From Suillus spraguei (taxonomy: Eukaryota > Basidiomycota > Agaricomycetes > Boletales > Suillaceae): DNA of 64,000 nt. The stretch lies in assembly GCA_016800925.1 (NCBI GenBank), contig JABCPU010000143.1, positions 62,001 through 126,000 of the forward strand, written 5' to 3'. A program made the translations under genes and the position numbers. Shown here piece by piece: positions 1-11,987 of the stretch; the stretch's first letter is position 1, and the number at the start of each line of letters is the position of its first letter. A model generated the notes under the pieces. The model worked only from the letters and a program-made list of their open reading frames with translations. It had not been told where the DNA came from and searched no databases.

Positions 1-1170
1 GCAGTCGAACACGAACGTTCTCGGGAGGCTTCCCAAAATGCCCGGCCCGGTACCATTAAGCGAATGCAGTTTACATTCAGCATCGACGCTCCTCCCGACT
101 CATTCCCTGCAACCTCTTCTTCGTCTTATACCTTCTCCAGCGAAGGCTCCACGCCCACCAAGCTAGACCTCAGGCCTAGCGCTGAGTTCAGATAGGGTCG
201 CAGGCGCAGGAGAGGTGACGGAACCCCTGGTGCTAACCATGCCTCTTCCAACCCCGCATCCAACCGGAACGGCGTTTCCTCTTCTGCTACCAATGACTCA
301 TCTTACGAAAGATTCGTCGCCTCTTACGAGAAACTTCATTTTCCTCCCATTTCCAGTACTTCGTTTGGCCCAACTGCTCTCCTCTATTCCACCCCCACCC
401 TATCTAACCCTATGAGTCAAGGGGAAGGTGTCAGTGGTGGCTGCGCGACAGGCTTTAGCATTTTTCGTCTGACCATTGAACTCCGAGCTTCTAGGCGAGG
501 AGTACGATGGCGAAGACGACCGAATGGCCGATGCTCCCATTGTGCAATCAGACGATACGAAAGAGGACAAGAATGATGAAGGTACATTGTTATGCGGTAT
601 GACGAATACAGCAACAGCAACAATAGCGACAACAACGTCCCCACCCAACTAAGGGCGAGTCCCCCCTTTGCGGGCCTGCAGCATCTTCAGCCAAGCAAGA
701 CGTCCTAATGAGCGATTCTCATCAGCAGCAGCAACCACAGCCATCCACTCCTGATCCATTTCCAGTCCCGCAAGTCCCTTCTCACTCTCACACTCGCACA
801 CATTCGCACCCGCGTACTCGCTGCAAGGACCACTCCGGCAAGATACCAACTAACCGTCCCGTACTTATGGTGCAAAAATCTGCCACTAAGAGGCTGGCAA
901 AACTGGACGGCATGCATCCGGGGGTGTTAAGAGTCCCTCATCTGCTGTCCCGTCAGCATCTGCTCCCAAGCACTCCGCTGCTGCAACCATGAAACATACT
1001 GCATCTGCTACCGCAACAAGCCTTAACCCACTTCTCACACTGGGAGGTGCTGCACCGGGTGGAGGGAAAGCAACACGTACTGCTCCCGGCGGCGTCAAGG
1101 CTGAGTGTAGTAACTGCGGGGCTACCCATACCCCACTTTGGAGAAGAGGCTTGAACGACGAGTTGAAATG
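1..1170 (+). pseudogene. GATA-type zinc-finger transcription factor relic
   Basis: The plus strand reads low-complexity, Ser/Pro/Asn-rich sequence in several frames and ends with the first half of a GATA finger at about 1106-1165 (CSNCGATHTPLWRRGLNDEL). GATA factors bind GATA DNA sites through a C-x2-C...C-x2-C zinc finger. Here the second Cys pair (normally NCNACGLY) is missing, and the next bases give no GT donor that could supply it from a later exon. Upstream the likely frame changes several times, for example a coding-like acidic stretch near 485-600 and a stop at 851 before the finger exon, so introns alone do not restore one frame. The gene may also begin left of the window. Seen: half finger and frame breaks. 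Inferred: a truncated, inactive gene. Confidence 0.6.
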
Positions 1171-1454
1171 GTTAGACACGACTTTTCGGGCAGGACGGCC
1201 CTTGGACTTTGAGGTCATGATAAGTGCCAACTTGCACACTGAGATACATTCAAACATATGTCAAAGTTTCACTGAACAAATATTATGTCATCATATTTAC
1301 ATACGACCTACTGCCGGCAATTGCCACTGGCAGAATGGCAGCAGTCTGCCAACAACACTAATTCGAGGTCAAATGCAACAGATACCGGAAGACAACCGAT
1401 AAACAGGTCATGAATTGACAATTAATCATTGATCGGTGGCTACGATCAACGAAG

Positions 1455-4400
1455 CCAATTACTATAGAGTCTCGACAACATAGCCGCCACCACGAGGGCT
1501 TCATCGTCAGCAAAGCAGAGGGATATAACCTCTTTTTGCATGTTTCCACAACCTTTTATCTTCCACAAAACTTATACAACTACGTTTCTAACACATACAT
1601 TCTTGTGACAATGTACGGGATGTAAGAGACGTCTTTGGCATCATTTGTAAAAGTGTTCCACCAATCCCATTGCTCCATCACCAGCGCCGTAAACTCACCG
1701 CAAGCATCAAACTTTTTTTAAAAAGTCTTTTGTTGATAGGTTAATTCCACAAGATCCTACTGGTAGGTAATTATTGTTCCTAGCTTAGGTCGAGTTCTGT
1801 TCGCATCCCCGGCAATACTGCAGGCCAAGTTTGCCTTTTGTATATGATTGGCTCCTGCTCTCTTTCATTGTACTACCACGATGGGCTTGGAAGATTCAGT
1901 CGATGTGTCCGATGCTGTCGCCCGTGTCAAGCTGGAGAAATTAGGCTACAAGCAGGAGATGACTCGGGTTTGTGTTCGTTCTTGTTCCTTTTGATTCACA
2001 TTTCATGCCTGTGGTCGTTGCCAGTCTAGGGGACTAGTACATATATTGTTCAGTGAGTAGGATGCCCTTCTCACTTTGTCGCAGAAATTAAAATCCATTC
2101 CAAAAAGTGACGCTAGGTTAGTTGTTAGTTCAAGCGAAGACACCCACTGAGCTGTCGGTCCATCGATTCGATCAGCAATCATGGCAGTTCGTACGTTTAA
2201 GCAGAAATCTCGATCACCCCTACGACCGTGACTTATCCCCCTCGTAGCATTTAGTCTTGGGGTTAATACATTAATGATTGGAGGTCCAGCAGAAGTGATA
2301 TGGGGGTAAATTTACCCTTTCTAGCTCAAACACAATTTAACATAGTACAGGTGGATCCTAGTGTCAATCTCAACCCAAACGCTCGCTCTTTCGCTGGCGG
2401 AGATATGCTCTAAATATCCCACATCAGCAGGGACATACTACTGGTGTTATCGGCTTGCATCTCCACGCACACGAGTTCTCGCCTCCTGGATCAATGGGTG
2501 GTTGACGGTTGTTGGTATTTGGACGGTTACTCTGAGTACCACATTTGGTATTCCTTCCTGTACACACCACTTCTGAGTATAACTAACGCAGTCTATCAGG
2601 AGTCGCTGAATTTGTTGTGGCTGGTGCCGGAATATACCTCCCTGAATGGACCGCAACGAGGTGGCAAACATGCAAGGCTTCATCTAAGGTCTAGATCAAT
2701 GCGGTTTTTTGACCAGCCTGTGACTCATTCTAGATGTGATTTTCCTCCGCGTGACTGCTGTCGCCTGCTTGTTCTGCCTATTCTTCAATAGGCACCTACC
2801 GGCCATCGATGTAAGCACCTGTTTATGGGTTTTCTCTGATATTGATAATTTGCCAGATTATTTGTGCTTGCTGGACTGGCTTAGGCATTATCGGTACGTT
2901 TTGCATGTAACTCGTCCTTTTCGCTGAATTGAATCATTTTAAGTAATCTTAATATGTTTGTTCACGAAGGCCGCAGCAGGGCGCCATTCCATCTTTTTTG
3001 CCCTTGAACATTTCGATTCATTTTATTCAAACAATAGTCCGACTGAGTTGTGGATCCCTGGGTGGTGGTCTTTCGTCATTGGTCTATGGCCGGTATGTTC
3101 ACTGCTATATATTGAGGTCCTTATTCAATACTCATAATGCATCCAATAGCCTGGTGAGAAGCTATTATTCATTGAGTTATAGGACTCGGAGCTGATCAAC
3201 GTCCTAGTATATACATACGCTGTTATAGGAATGAGTACGTCAGCGCCTTTGCATCACGTTCACCGACTTACACTATGAAACCAGTTACCAACATGGCTGA
3301 AGAGGTTCATAATCCTTCTGAAATACTTCCAAAGGCTATCGCCTGGTCTATACCCATTGGCACATTATCCGGCGGGATATTCCTTCTGCCAATCATCTTC
3401 ACGTTCCCATTAAATTATAATCTAGCTTATGATTATATGGAGACTGAGATTGATGTTACTAGTATATTTACATCGGTCATGGGCTCCAGGGCTGGTGGGT
3501 TCGGGCTGGTGAGTTTACCGTGACCTTTCATTTGGCGTTGCATCTCTGATTTGGCGGGATGTTCAGTGATTCATTGGTACGTTACAAGTGGTCTCCATCA
3601 AGTAGCCTGATCCTCTTAACCCGATTTTCAAAGTATTCGGCATCGGTATTTTTTGTGCGATCTCCACATCTTGCGCCGCTTCTCGCGCAACATGGGCGTT
3701 TGCACGCGACAAAGGTATCCCGTTCCATCAGACATTCTCAAAGATCAGTCCATGCCTCGGCGGTGTCCCCGTCAATGCTCTCCTGCTCTCCACCGTCATC
3801 CAGATTATCCTTGGATCCATCTACCTCGGCACAACAGCTGCGTTTTCAGCTGCGCTCGATGCCTTCATGGGCGTCGCCGGCATGTGCCTCGGAGCATCTT
3901 ACGCCATGCCCGTTGCCATCTCGCTCATGAATGATCGAAATGACATGCGTGATGCCCCATTCAACCTTGGCGGGTTCGGTTACGTCATCAATACAGTCGC
4001 AGTATTTTGGATCGTGTTCGCCATGGTGCTATTCTCAGTGCCTGCTTTGATCCCAGTCACGAGTGTTTCGATGAGTGAGTGTCTTTGTCTTGCGTGTGTG
4101 GGGCTGAGGCGCTAAATAGAGTGGCTAGATTATGCTTCGGTATTGTTTGCGGGACTCGTGGTGATAAGTACTGTGTGGTATTCGATCAGTAGGTTGCTTG
4201 TTTTTACTTTGGGACCTTGCTTACTATGGTCCAGTCGGCCGCTTTTACTATACGGGGCCATCCATCCTGGATCACTGACAGTGCACCAAGTCCCCGAAGT
4301 CGTGACGCTGTGAGATATTCATAATGATGATTTCAACTATCTATGATTTATTTTGTCTGTGTCGACTGTTGTTTTGCTATTGTATTTCACATAGCTTGGT

Positions 4401-4610
4401 GCTTCCAATTCTGACCACCTCATGTTGAACGTCGAGCTCTCATTACCATTTCTATATGATCTAGATCCTGAGCCACTCAAGGCTCGATCTATCCATACGT
4501 TTCGTCATCGATTCTACAGGCATGCCCAAGATCCCATGTGTTGTCAATCACTAACGAAATGTGCACAAAGCAGAGGTAACAAGTGCCGCCCAGCATGCGG
4601 AGGGTAGCTC
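1455..4610 (+). repeat. Segmental tandem duplication, copy A
   Basis: This segment aligns with 5836-9060 over its full length, including 5' flank (CTATAGAGTCTCGACA, ACACATACAT), introns and 3' flank (CATTTCTATATGATCTAGAT). It contains permease copy A. Similarity fades near 4610, just after the shared AGAGGTAACAA. The copies differ by many substitutions and small indels, so the duplication is not recent. Confidence 0.85.
1881..4278 (+). pseudogene. APC-superfamily amino-acid/GABA-type permease, copy A (premature stop)
   Basis: A multi-span plasma-membrane transporter of the amino acid-polyamine-organocation family, closest in pattern to fungal GABA/choline permeases. It starts MGLEDSVDVSDA at 1881. 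Later exons give EVIWGWILVSI, the family motif LAEICSKYPTSAGTYYW, VTNMAEEVHNPSEILPKAI and, from about 3643, a long exon with AFARDKGIPF and NDRNDMRDAPFNLGG. It ends GPSILDH at 4278. At least eight short introns fit, including 2548-2599 and 3509-3566, and a 4-nt exon lies at 3150-3153. The exon joining phase 0 after 3508 starts with TGA (3567-3569) where copy B has TGG (Trp), so the protein would stop before its last ~190 residues. The first splice junctions (1968-2185) are unresolved. The substrate is unknown. Confidence 0.8.
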
Positions 4611-5835
4611 GAAGCCTTCTCTGCTTTGAACAGGACTTGAGCGGTATTGTCGACGACAACCCGCTTGAAGCAAGAGACGGTAAGGAAACCGGTGACGGCG
4701 ACGCGTGCAGTAACGGTCATGGCGGCCTGAGAGTCATGTTGACAAATGCTAATTGAGAGAGGTGAAGATCGTCAAGGTATGTTGGTACGCTTAGAAGAGG
4801 GTAACCTGCGAGGGAGCAAAACATTCACAAAGGTACGTCAAATTTATACTCCTGGAATTTACTGAGAAAATTAAAGCTTGTATGCGGGAGACTCGATCGC
4901 AACGCGCTCGTCACGTGTTCAGAAAACCAACCAGTATATAATCTCGTGTACATGGTTCCTGCATCTGAAGCTCCTCGCAGAGTGCATAGCACGGGTGCCC
5001 CCTTTAGAGCAAACGCCCTCCACCTGTATGTCGCTATTCTGACGCAGACGTCTGCACTGCACAGTAGCCTATCCGGAACCCTGGTGGACGTGTTTTGTGA
5101 GGCCGCTATCATATAAAATGTAATCCCGCCAAAGTAGCTGTGCGGTGGAGAAGTGGAAGGGTGAGCTGACAGGACGGCGAGGATGGCGATGGTTGAGATA
5201 TACACGATAGGCGAGTCATGAGTTCCTTGCAATAGCCATTCCGTAGTGTTCACCTTGAAAGCTTGATAATTGACGTCCTTATTATCCTACAGGCTTTCAT
5301 CAAGCTTCCGTTAATACTCCTTCAAACGACATTTACATAGAGGTGATGTTGATCTTGTTGAGAAGTGCATTGCAAATCACTGCGAATACTCTGCGCGATA
5401 GTCCAAAGATCAGCGCCTGATATTGCAGACGCGTCTGCCGACGTCAACTCGTCCAATATGCAGTCAACTAAGCCCAAAGCAGGTAGCGATCTCACCACAT
5501 GCAGTATAATCACGATGCTGCGAACATGCATGTGAAAACACGAACTTGCCATGAAGTAGATGTCTTAACAACATCTGGCGTAGCTTGACCGCTTCAGCAG
5601 ACTTTCTGAGTGGCAAACCGTGCAAAGCACCTGATGAACAAAGACCGATACAAAAACCTGAGCGATGTGACCCAAAAAATGACATAGACAATCTAGGAGA
5701 CGATGAGGGGCGAAGACCGAGAGAGTCCCAAAGTTGACGGGATCAAACTGCAGAACAAAATCAACACGTATAAACAAAAGGGACTGTAAGCCGCGGGAGT
5801 CGGAGTCTCGTCTGGAAGTTCAACACAGCCAATTA
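4611..5835. other. Spacer between the duplicated permease segments, no recognised gene
   Basis: Only weak reading frames occur. A 58-codon minus-strand frame (4544-4720) has coding-like codon use but no recognised motif. Longer minus-strand frames at 4825-5253 and 5464-5777 are Cys-rich with no family signature. Nothing here can be supported as a gene. Confidence 0.5.
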
Positions 5836-8800
5836 TGAATTACTATAGAGTCTCGACAGTACAAAGGAATATGTGTTACCTCTTTTCTAACACATACATA
5901 TAATGTATGTAATGTAAGAAACGTCTTTGGAAAATGTTCCATCAATCGCGTTGCACCATCACCGTGTAAACTCACCGTAAGCATCAAATCTCTATCCTAG
6001 TACTAGTATTATTCCTAGCGTGAGAAGACACGAATGACGGAGGTTAGTCATTAAGTTCCACCAATCGCGACGCGCCTTCCTCCGATCAAACTTCTTTCTT
6101 GCTGATAAGTTGCCCTATTAGTAAGGTGAATGAACATGATAGTACTTCCAGGCAATTATTGTTCTCAGCTTGGGTTGAGCTCTGTTCCCATCCGCAGCAA
6201 TATATGCCAAGTTACTTCGCCCTTGCATATGATTGCATCCCGCTCTCTTTCATTGTACTACCACGATGAGTTTGGAAGATTCAATTGATGCATCCGATGC
6301 TGTCGCCCGTGTCAAGCTGGAGAAGTTAGGCTACAAGCAAGAGATGCCTCGGGTTTGTACTCGCTCGTTCTTGTTCTTTTGGATTCACATTTCATGCCTA
6401 TGGTCGTTGCTAGTCTAGGGGATCAAAAAATACATTGTTCAGTGAGTAGGGCGCCCTTCTCATCGTGTCCCAGAAATTAAAATGCATTTCAAAAAGTGAC
6501 GCTAGGTCAGTTTCTCAGTTCACGTGAAGACACCCACTGAGCTGTTGGTTCATCAATTCAATTAGCAATCATGGCAGTCCGTATGTTTAAGCAACAATCT
6601 CGATCCCTGCTACCACCGTGACTTACCCCCTTCGTAGCATATGGTCTTGCAACTAAGACATCGTTCGCTGGAGGTTCAGCAGAGGTGATATGGGGGTAAA
6701 TTCACACTTTCCAGCTTAAACACAATTTGACATGGTGCAGATGGATCCTGGTATCAATCTTGACCCAATCGCTTGCTCTTTCACTGGCGGAGATATGCTC
6801 CAAGTATCCCACATCAGCAGGGACATATTACTGGTGTTATCGGCTTGCGTCTCCACGCAGACGAGTTCTTGCCTCTTGGATGAATGGCTGGTTCACAGTC
6901 GTTGGCGCTTGGACGATTGCCCTGAGTGTCACATTTGGTATTCCTTCCCGTGCACACCACTTCTGAGTATAACTGACGCAGTCTATCAGGAGTCGCTGAA
7001 TTTGTTGTGGCTGGTGCCGGAATATACCTCCCTGAATGGACCCCAACGACGTGGCCAACATGCAAGGCTTCATTTATATTTTATAGATCAACGTGGTTTT
7101 CTGACCAGTCTGTGACTCACCTTAGATATAATCTTCCTCGGCGTGACTGCTGTTGCCTGCTTGTTCTGTCTATTCTTGAACAAGCATCTGCCGGTCATCG
7201 ATGTGAGCTCTCGTTATGGGTTTTCTCTGATATTGATACGCTGCCAGATTATTTGTGCTTGTTGGACTGGCTTAGGCATCATCGGTACGTTTTGCATGTA
7301 ACTCGTCCTGTTCGCTGAGTTGAGTCATCTTAAGTAATCTTGATATGTGTGTCCACCAAGGCCGCGGCAAAGCGTAATTCCATCTATGATGCACTTGGAA
7401 AATTCGATGAATCATATTCACCATGGCCACCTGAGTTGTCTTACTTCGTTGGTTTATTGCCGGTACGATCACTGTTATATATCGTAAAGTCCCTATTCAA
7501 CACTCATAATGCATTCAACAGCCTGGTGAGAAGCTATTATTCATCGTATTGTAGGACTCAGAGCTGAACAACACGTCCTAGCACAAATATACTCTGTTAT
7601 AGGAATGAGTATGTCAATGCCTTTCCATCATGTTCACTAACTTACACTATGAAACCAGTTACCAACATGGCCGAAGAGGTTCATAACCCTTCTGAGATAC
7701 TCCCAAAGGCTATCACCTGGTCTATACCCATTGGAACATTATCCGGCGTGATATTCCTTCTGCCATTCCTTTTCACGCTCCCAGGTATTGCCAATTGCTT
7801 CAATGTTGGTTTACGCTGAGGTAACTCGTGCCCCTCATGCGTATATAAGATCATTCCATTGGACCTGGTGGTTTTGTTTCAGTCATGGGTTCCCGGGCTG
7901 GTGGTTTTGGGCTGGTGAGTTTGTCACGACCTTGCATCCGGCGTTGCATCTCTGATTGGTGGGGTATCCAGTGGTTCATTAGTACGTTACAACTGGTCTC
8001 CATCAAGTAGCCTGACTCTCTTAACTCAATTTTCAAAGTATTCGGCATCGGCATGTTTTGTGCAATTTCCACATCTTGCGCCGCTTCTCGCGCAACATGG
8101 GCATTTGCACGCGACAAAGGTATCCCATTCCATCAACGTTCTCAAAGATCAGTCCACGTTTCGGCGATGTCCCCGTCAATGCTCTCCTGCTCTCCACCGT
8201 CATCCAGATTCTCCTTGGATCCATCTACCTCGGCTCAAAAGTTCCGTCAATAAATCTGTTGACAGCTGAGTCGACAGATCCGTTTACAGCTGCGTTCGAT
8301 GCCTTCGTGGGCGTCGCCACCATGTGCCTAGGAACATCTTACGCCATGCCCGTTGCCATCTCGCTCATAAATGACAGAAATGACATGCGTGATGCCCCAT
8401 TCAACCTTGGTGGGTTCGGTTACGTCATCAATATAGTCGCAGTGATTTGGACCATGTTCGTCATGGTGCAATTCGTCATGCTTGTTGTCTTTCCATTCAC
8501 GCTCACGAATGGGAGGTGTAAGTATCTTTGTCTTGCGTGTGTGGGCTGAGGCGCTAAATAGAGTCGGCTAGCTTATGTTTCGGCAGTGTTTGTAGGACTC
8601 GAGGTGATAAGTGTTGTGTGGTATCTTTTAAGTAGGTTTTTTTTTTGCACTTTGGGACCTTGCTCACTGTTGTTTAGTCGGCCGGTTTTACTATACAGGG
8701 CCATCCATCCCGGATGAGTAATGGTGCATGCGCACCAAGTCCCCGGCCTCGTGACGCTGTGAGGTATCTGTAGTGATGATTTCAGTTATCCATGATTGGA

Positions 8801-9060
8801 TTTGTTGTCTGTTGTCAACTCTTGTTTCGCTATTGTATTTCACGCAGCTTGGTGTTTCCGATTGTGACAGCCTCCTCAATTCTGAACCTGTTGAACGTTG
8901 AGCTCCCATTGCTATTTCTATATGATCTAGATTCCAAGTCACTCAGAATCTCAACCCATTCATACATTTATTTAGCTGTCAATTCTACAGGCATATCCCA
9001 TGTGCTGTCGTAGCACAATGCGCACAAAACAGAGGTAACAAATAACGCCCAACAGGCCGA
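5836..9060 (+). repeat. Segmental tandem duplication, copy B
   Basis: Second copy of the segment at 1455-4610, in the same orientation, starting about 4.38 kb downstream. It carries permease copy B plus matching 5' and 3' flanks. Divergence is spread over exons and introns alike. Confidence 0.85.
6266..8721 (+). pseudogene. APC-superfamily amino-acid/GABA-type permease, copy B (frameshift)
   Basis: Paralogue of copy A with the same exon plan. It starts MSLEDSIDASDA (6266) and continues with SAEVIWG, LAEICSKYPTSAGTYYW, VTNMAEEVHNPSEILPKAI, GGFGLWFI and AFARDKGIPFH. It ends GRFYYTGPSIPDE before TAA at 8721. It keeps the Trp codon (7972-7974) that is TGA in copy A. Near 8130-8140 it lacks one nucleotide relative to copy A: 13 bases against 14 after the shared GGTATCCC-TTCCATCA stretch. 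This shifts the frame inside the large exon and separates the AFARDKG part from the downstream TFSKISPRFGDVPV part. A 33-bp intron could hide the shift but would be far shorter than the neighbours. The copy also has about 10 extra residues (LLTAESTDPF). Probably a pseudogene. Confidence 0.78.
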
Positions 9061-9998
9061 GAGTCGTTTGGCTGGAGAAGCAGATGAAAGAGCGCAGAAT
9101 TTGGAACGTACAGTCTGAAAAATTCGTAGGATCTTTTGAACACTGTGATTGCCCTTTCCAGAATGCACGCTTGACTTCGGACGTAAGCACCAAGTTGCAC
9201 TGGGAAAGGACAGGGAAGGGAGGGTAGAGAGGATGTATACTATCATGTTATCCATATAATAGAACCACAACGGATACTGTTCCAACCGCAATGAAATGGA
9301 GAAGATAAGACTTCTGATAAAGCAGGAGACATGGTCGTTGAGACATTGCATTGATCAACGACAACGGATACATCATCGAAAGTGACACAGCCAGAAAAGT
9401 AGGAAGGACACGGATAATGATGATTTTGTTGAGAGGTTAAGAGCTAGGTTTCAAAGTGACGGGTAGGGTAATAGAGAGTATCATAGTGGCCGGTCGACAG
9501 GACAAGTACTTGTGCTCGGCAAGCACTCGAGGAGTTAGGCTGTAGGACCTAACAGACGATATTATGTAATGGCCAAGTACTGAGATGGACGGAAAGCGCC
9601 AAATTGAGAAAGAAGTTCGCACACATGTAAGAACCCGGGGAAGAGTCCACGGACACCTCGGAGTCCAATTGACCTCAGGTCTCCACGTCATTACAGCATC
9701 ACCTCCAAACTACCATGTACAAAAAAAAATATCTTGATCGCAACGAATCACAAATTCTTTCCCAAGTAATACCTCATGTCATGGTCTTCACACTATTACA
9801 GTATCACCTCTAAACTATGTACATAATGTCATATGTGAATGCTCTGCTCCAGCATTGATCGCAACGAATCACATCCTGATTCTTTCCTAAGTAGTGATGA
9901 CAAGTATTAGAGGGTATGAGATATCATGCAAAGAGTGTCAGCAGCAGGGAACATGGTATAACAATAGCGAGCAAGTGCAGTGAAAGGATTCTATCCGA
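9061..9998. other. Intergenic, with short direct repeats near 9691-9898
   Basis: No recognised gene. A ~90 bp motif containing ATCACCTC-AAACTA, GATCGCAACGAATCACA and TTCTTTCC-AAGTA occurs twice (about 9691-9770 and 9794-9898). The second copy has a short insertion. Confidence 0.5.
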
Positions 9999-10827
9999 CT
10001 ACGCGCGTAGTTTCGGTATCACTTTGACCATCTGGTCAATGTTGATAAACTGCACCCAAGCCTCTAGATCTTTCGCGTTATCGTGCCAGATAAATTTGGA
10101 CTCTTTCGTACCCCTGAAGAATGCGCATGCACACTGATAAGATTCTTCGAGCATAACCCCTCCCATGCGTTGTACGCCGAGTTGGGCTTTGAACACACGA
10201 AACTCCCAACCCTGCAGTGGGTGGTCATCACCACGCGCGGACTCGGAAGGAATGTTGAATTCGAGCCGTGACCAATCGAAAGCGGTGCTCTGACCAACGG
10301 CTTTGATGTATGCTGCTTTGAGCGAGAGGAGGATGGAGAGGCGTCGAAGGACAACTTCGTCCCCGAGTTCAGGGTTGAGGAAGGTCATCTCTAGTGGGGT
10401 CAGCTGGCAGCCAGAGCTCGTCAATCTTGGTGATGCTTTGTGCCTGCTTTTAAGCTTACTTTGTGTGCAAAGGATTCAGCGTAGGCTGCTACTGAGACGC
10501 CTTTGGGTTCTACAGAAATCTGTTTAATACCCAAGCCGATGTTTATTACTTGGCGTTGTCGTCCCTGCGTCATCACCATGCCGCAGAGTGAGTTGTCATA
10601 TGCAAGGTGATATCCAATCATGGATTGTAGAAATTTTTCTGGGGGCATGTCATCCGGTGACTGTGACAAGGGGAGTACAATAAGCATCGATGAGTTATGC
10701 TACTGAAAGTTGATAACCACCGCTCACCTGCTCGATCCAATGCTTTCCATTCGACGTGACGCAATCTTTCCATTTTGCGCGCGATATTCGTCGGTGGCGC
10801 ATCATAAGCAGGGGTAACATGTGGCAT
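9999..10827 (-). pseudogene. 4'-phosphopantetheinyl transferase, catalytic residues lost
   Basis: Sfp-type transferases move phosphopantetheine from CoA onto carrier proteins of NRPS, PKS and reductase enzymes. Three exons read on the minus strand. A possible N-terminal exon begins at 10827. The middle exon ends SFAHK and joins LTPLEMTFLNPELG by a GTAAGC...CAG intron near 10400-10455. The last exon holds LSLKAAYIKAVGQ and FDWSRLEFNIP. The family layout (SHD, G-x-D, W-[ST]-x-K-E-A-Y-x-K) is clear but the key residues are changed: SHD is AYD, the metal-binding Asp of G-x-D is Gly (IGLGIK), and Trp and Glu of W-x-x-K-E-A are Leu and Ala. The join of exon 1 to exon 2 does not keep frame at the obvious splice sites. 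It lies next to the NRPS-like relic. Probably inactive. Confidence 0.7.
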
Positions 10828-11987
10828 ATAAGCTGTCCTGCTGAGCGTCAGAACCCAAACTAGCGAGTAGTGGAGTAGTGCTCACGGAAGGAATCTATAG
10901 AAGTAGGTTGGTATGGTAGTCTGGCATGAGGGACGCAGTCCTGTACAAGGTGAAAACATTTATCGTATTCCTGCGGAAATAAGGTCAGGCGCTGGATTAT
11001 CATCAACAATATTCGTCAAACCTCTGTCAATACATCACGATTCAGTGAGAGCATCCAGACGAGAAGTGGACAGTCCATGGTCATTTGTTTTACAGGGTCT
11101 GAGAGAGGATTCAGACAAGTCTATTGCTACGGACGGTTGCGCTGTGAATGAATGATTGGGTGCAGCACACTTGAGTGATCTTCGGCCTACAATTGGACAG
11201 CAAAATTGCAGGATCCAGGTGCTAGCCGTGACAAGTCTTCAGATTGATCCAAGAAGTAAGGTGAAGGCCACGGAGGATACACAGCAATTGCGTACGCCTG
11301 GCACGGTGGGTTCATTATAAGGTGATCACCAGCCTAACAAGCAAACCGCACAATTTGGGTGGCCACGTGCCGGGCCACCGGAATTCTGCTGTTTCTTCTC
11401 CATCTTCTCCATCTTTTTTTTTTGAATGAAGTTTCGTTTCACGTGAACAACTCGAAGGTACTCGAAAAAAAAAACTCATATCGGCCGTACTGATCAGTAT
11501 ACGTACGTGTTTCACATCTACCGTTGACTCGAGGACATCCGACGGAGATGAAGACTGATACTTTTTGGCTTATCTCTTCAGTTTGAAGTCAGCCGTGTGC
11601 TGCATTCTGGATCATGCTGTCCCAATCTGTCAGATCTGATTATAAGAAGGCTGTGAGGAACACGTCCTCCCATGATTTCCACACTCGCCGTTTGAACCCT
11701 AGTGCTATCCATTACGAGAGGTTACAGGGCACACCAGCTCTAATAGCTAGTCCCTCGCCCAAACAGAAGATCATAGAATCATGGATCCTTCTCATGCAAA
11801 ACACGCAAATGGATTTCACTCCACTATCTGCTCAACTAGAAAGTTCGAAAGCTACATGCACCTCATGCATGCTTGATGGAACCTAAAAGGGTATGGTGGC
11901 CCTGAGGGAATTCCACTGCTATCCCCAAGCTCCAAGTGACCACGTTGTGTCAGAAGTAAGTACAAGGATTACCTGTGGCTTGCCCAT
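10828..11987. other. Intergenic, no supported gene
   Basis: A 90-codon frame at 11614-11886 (plus) has no recognised motif, and homopolymer runs occur near 11410-11475. Nothing can be assigned. Confidence 0.45.

Noticed and set aside
3154..3236. A larger intron ending at TTATAG just before GAATGA in permease copy A
   Set aside because: It would remove YTYAVIGM, a conserved family segment; using the CCTAG acceptor keeps it.
6814..7073. Minus-strand frames opposite the permease exons
   Set aside because: Antisense shadows of the permease exons; the equivalent frames occur in copy A (2447-2683).
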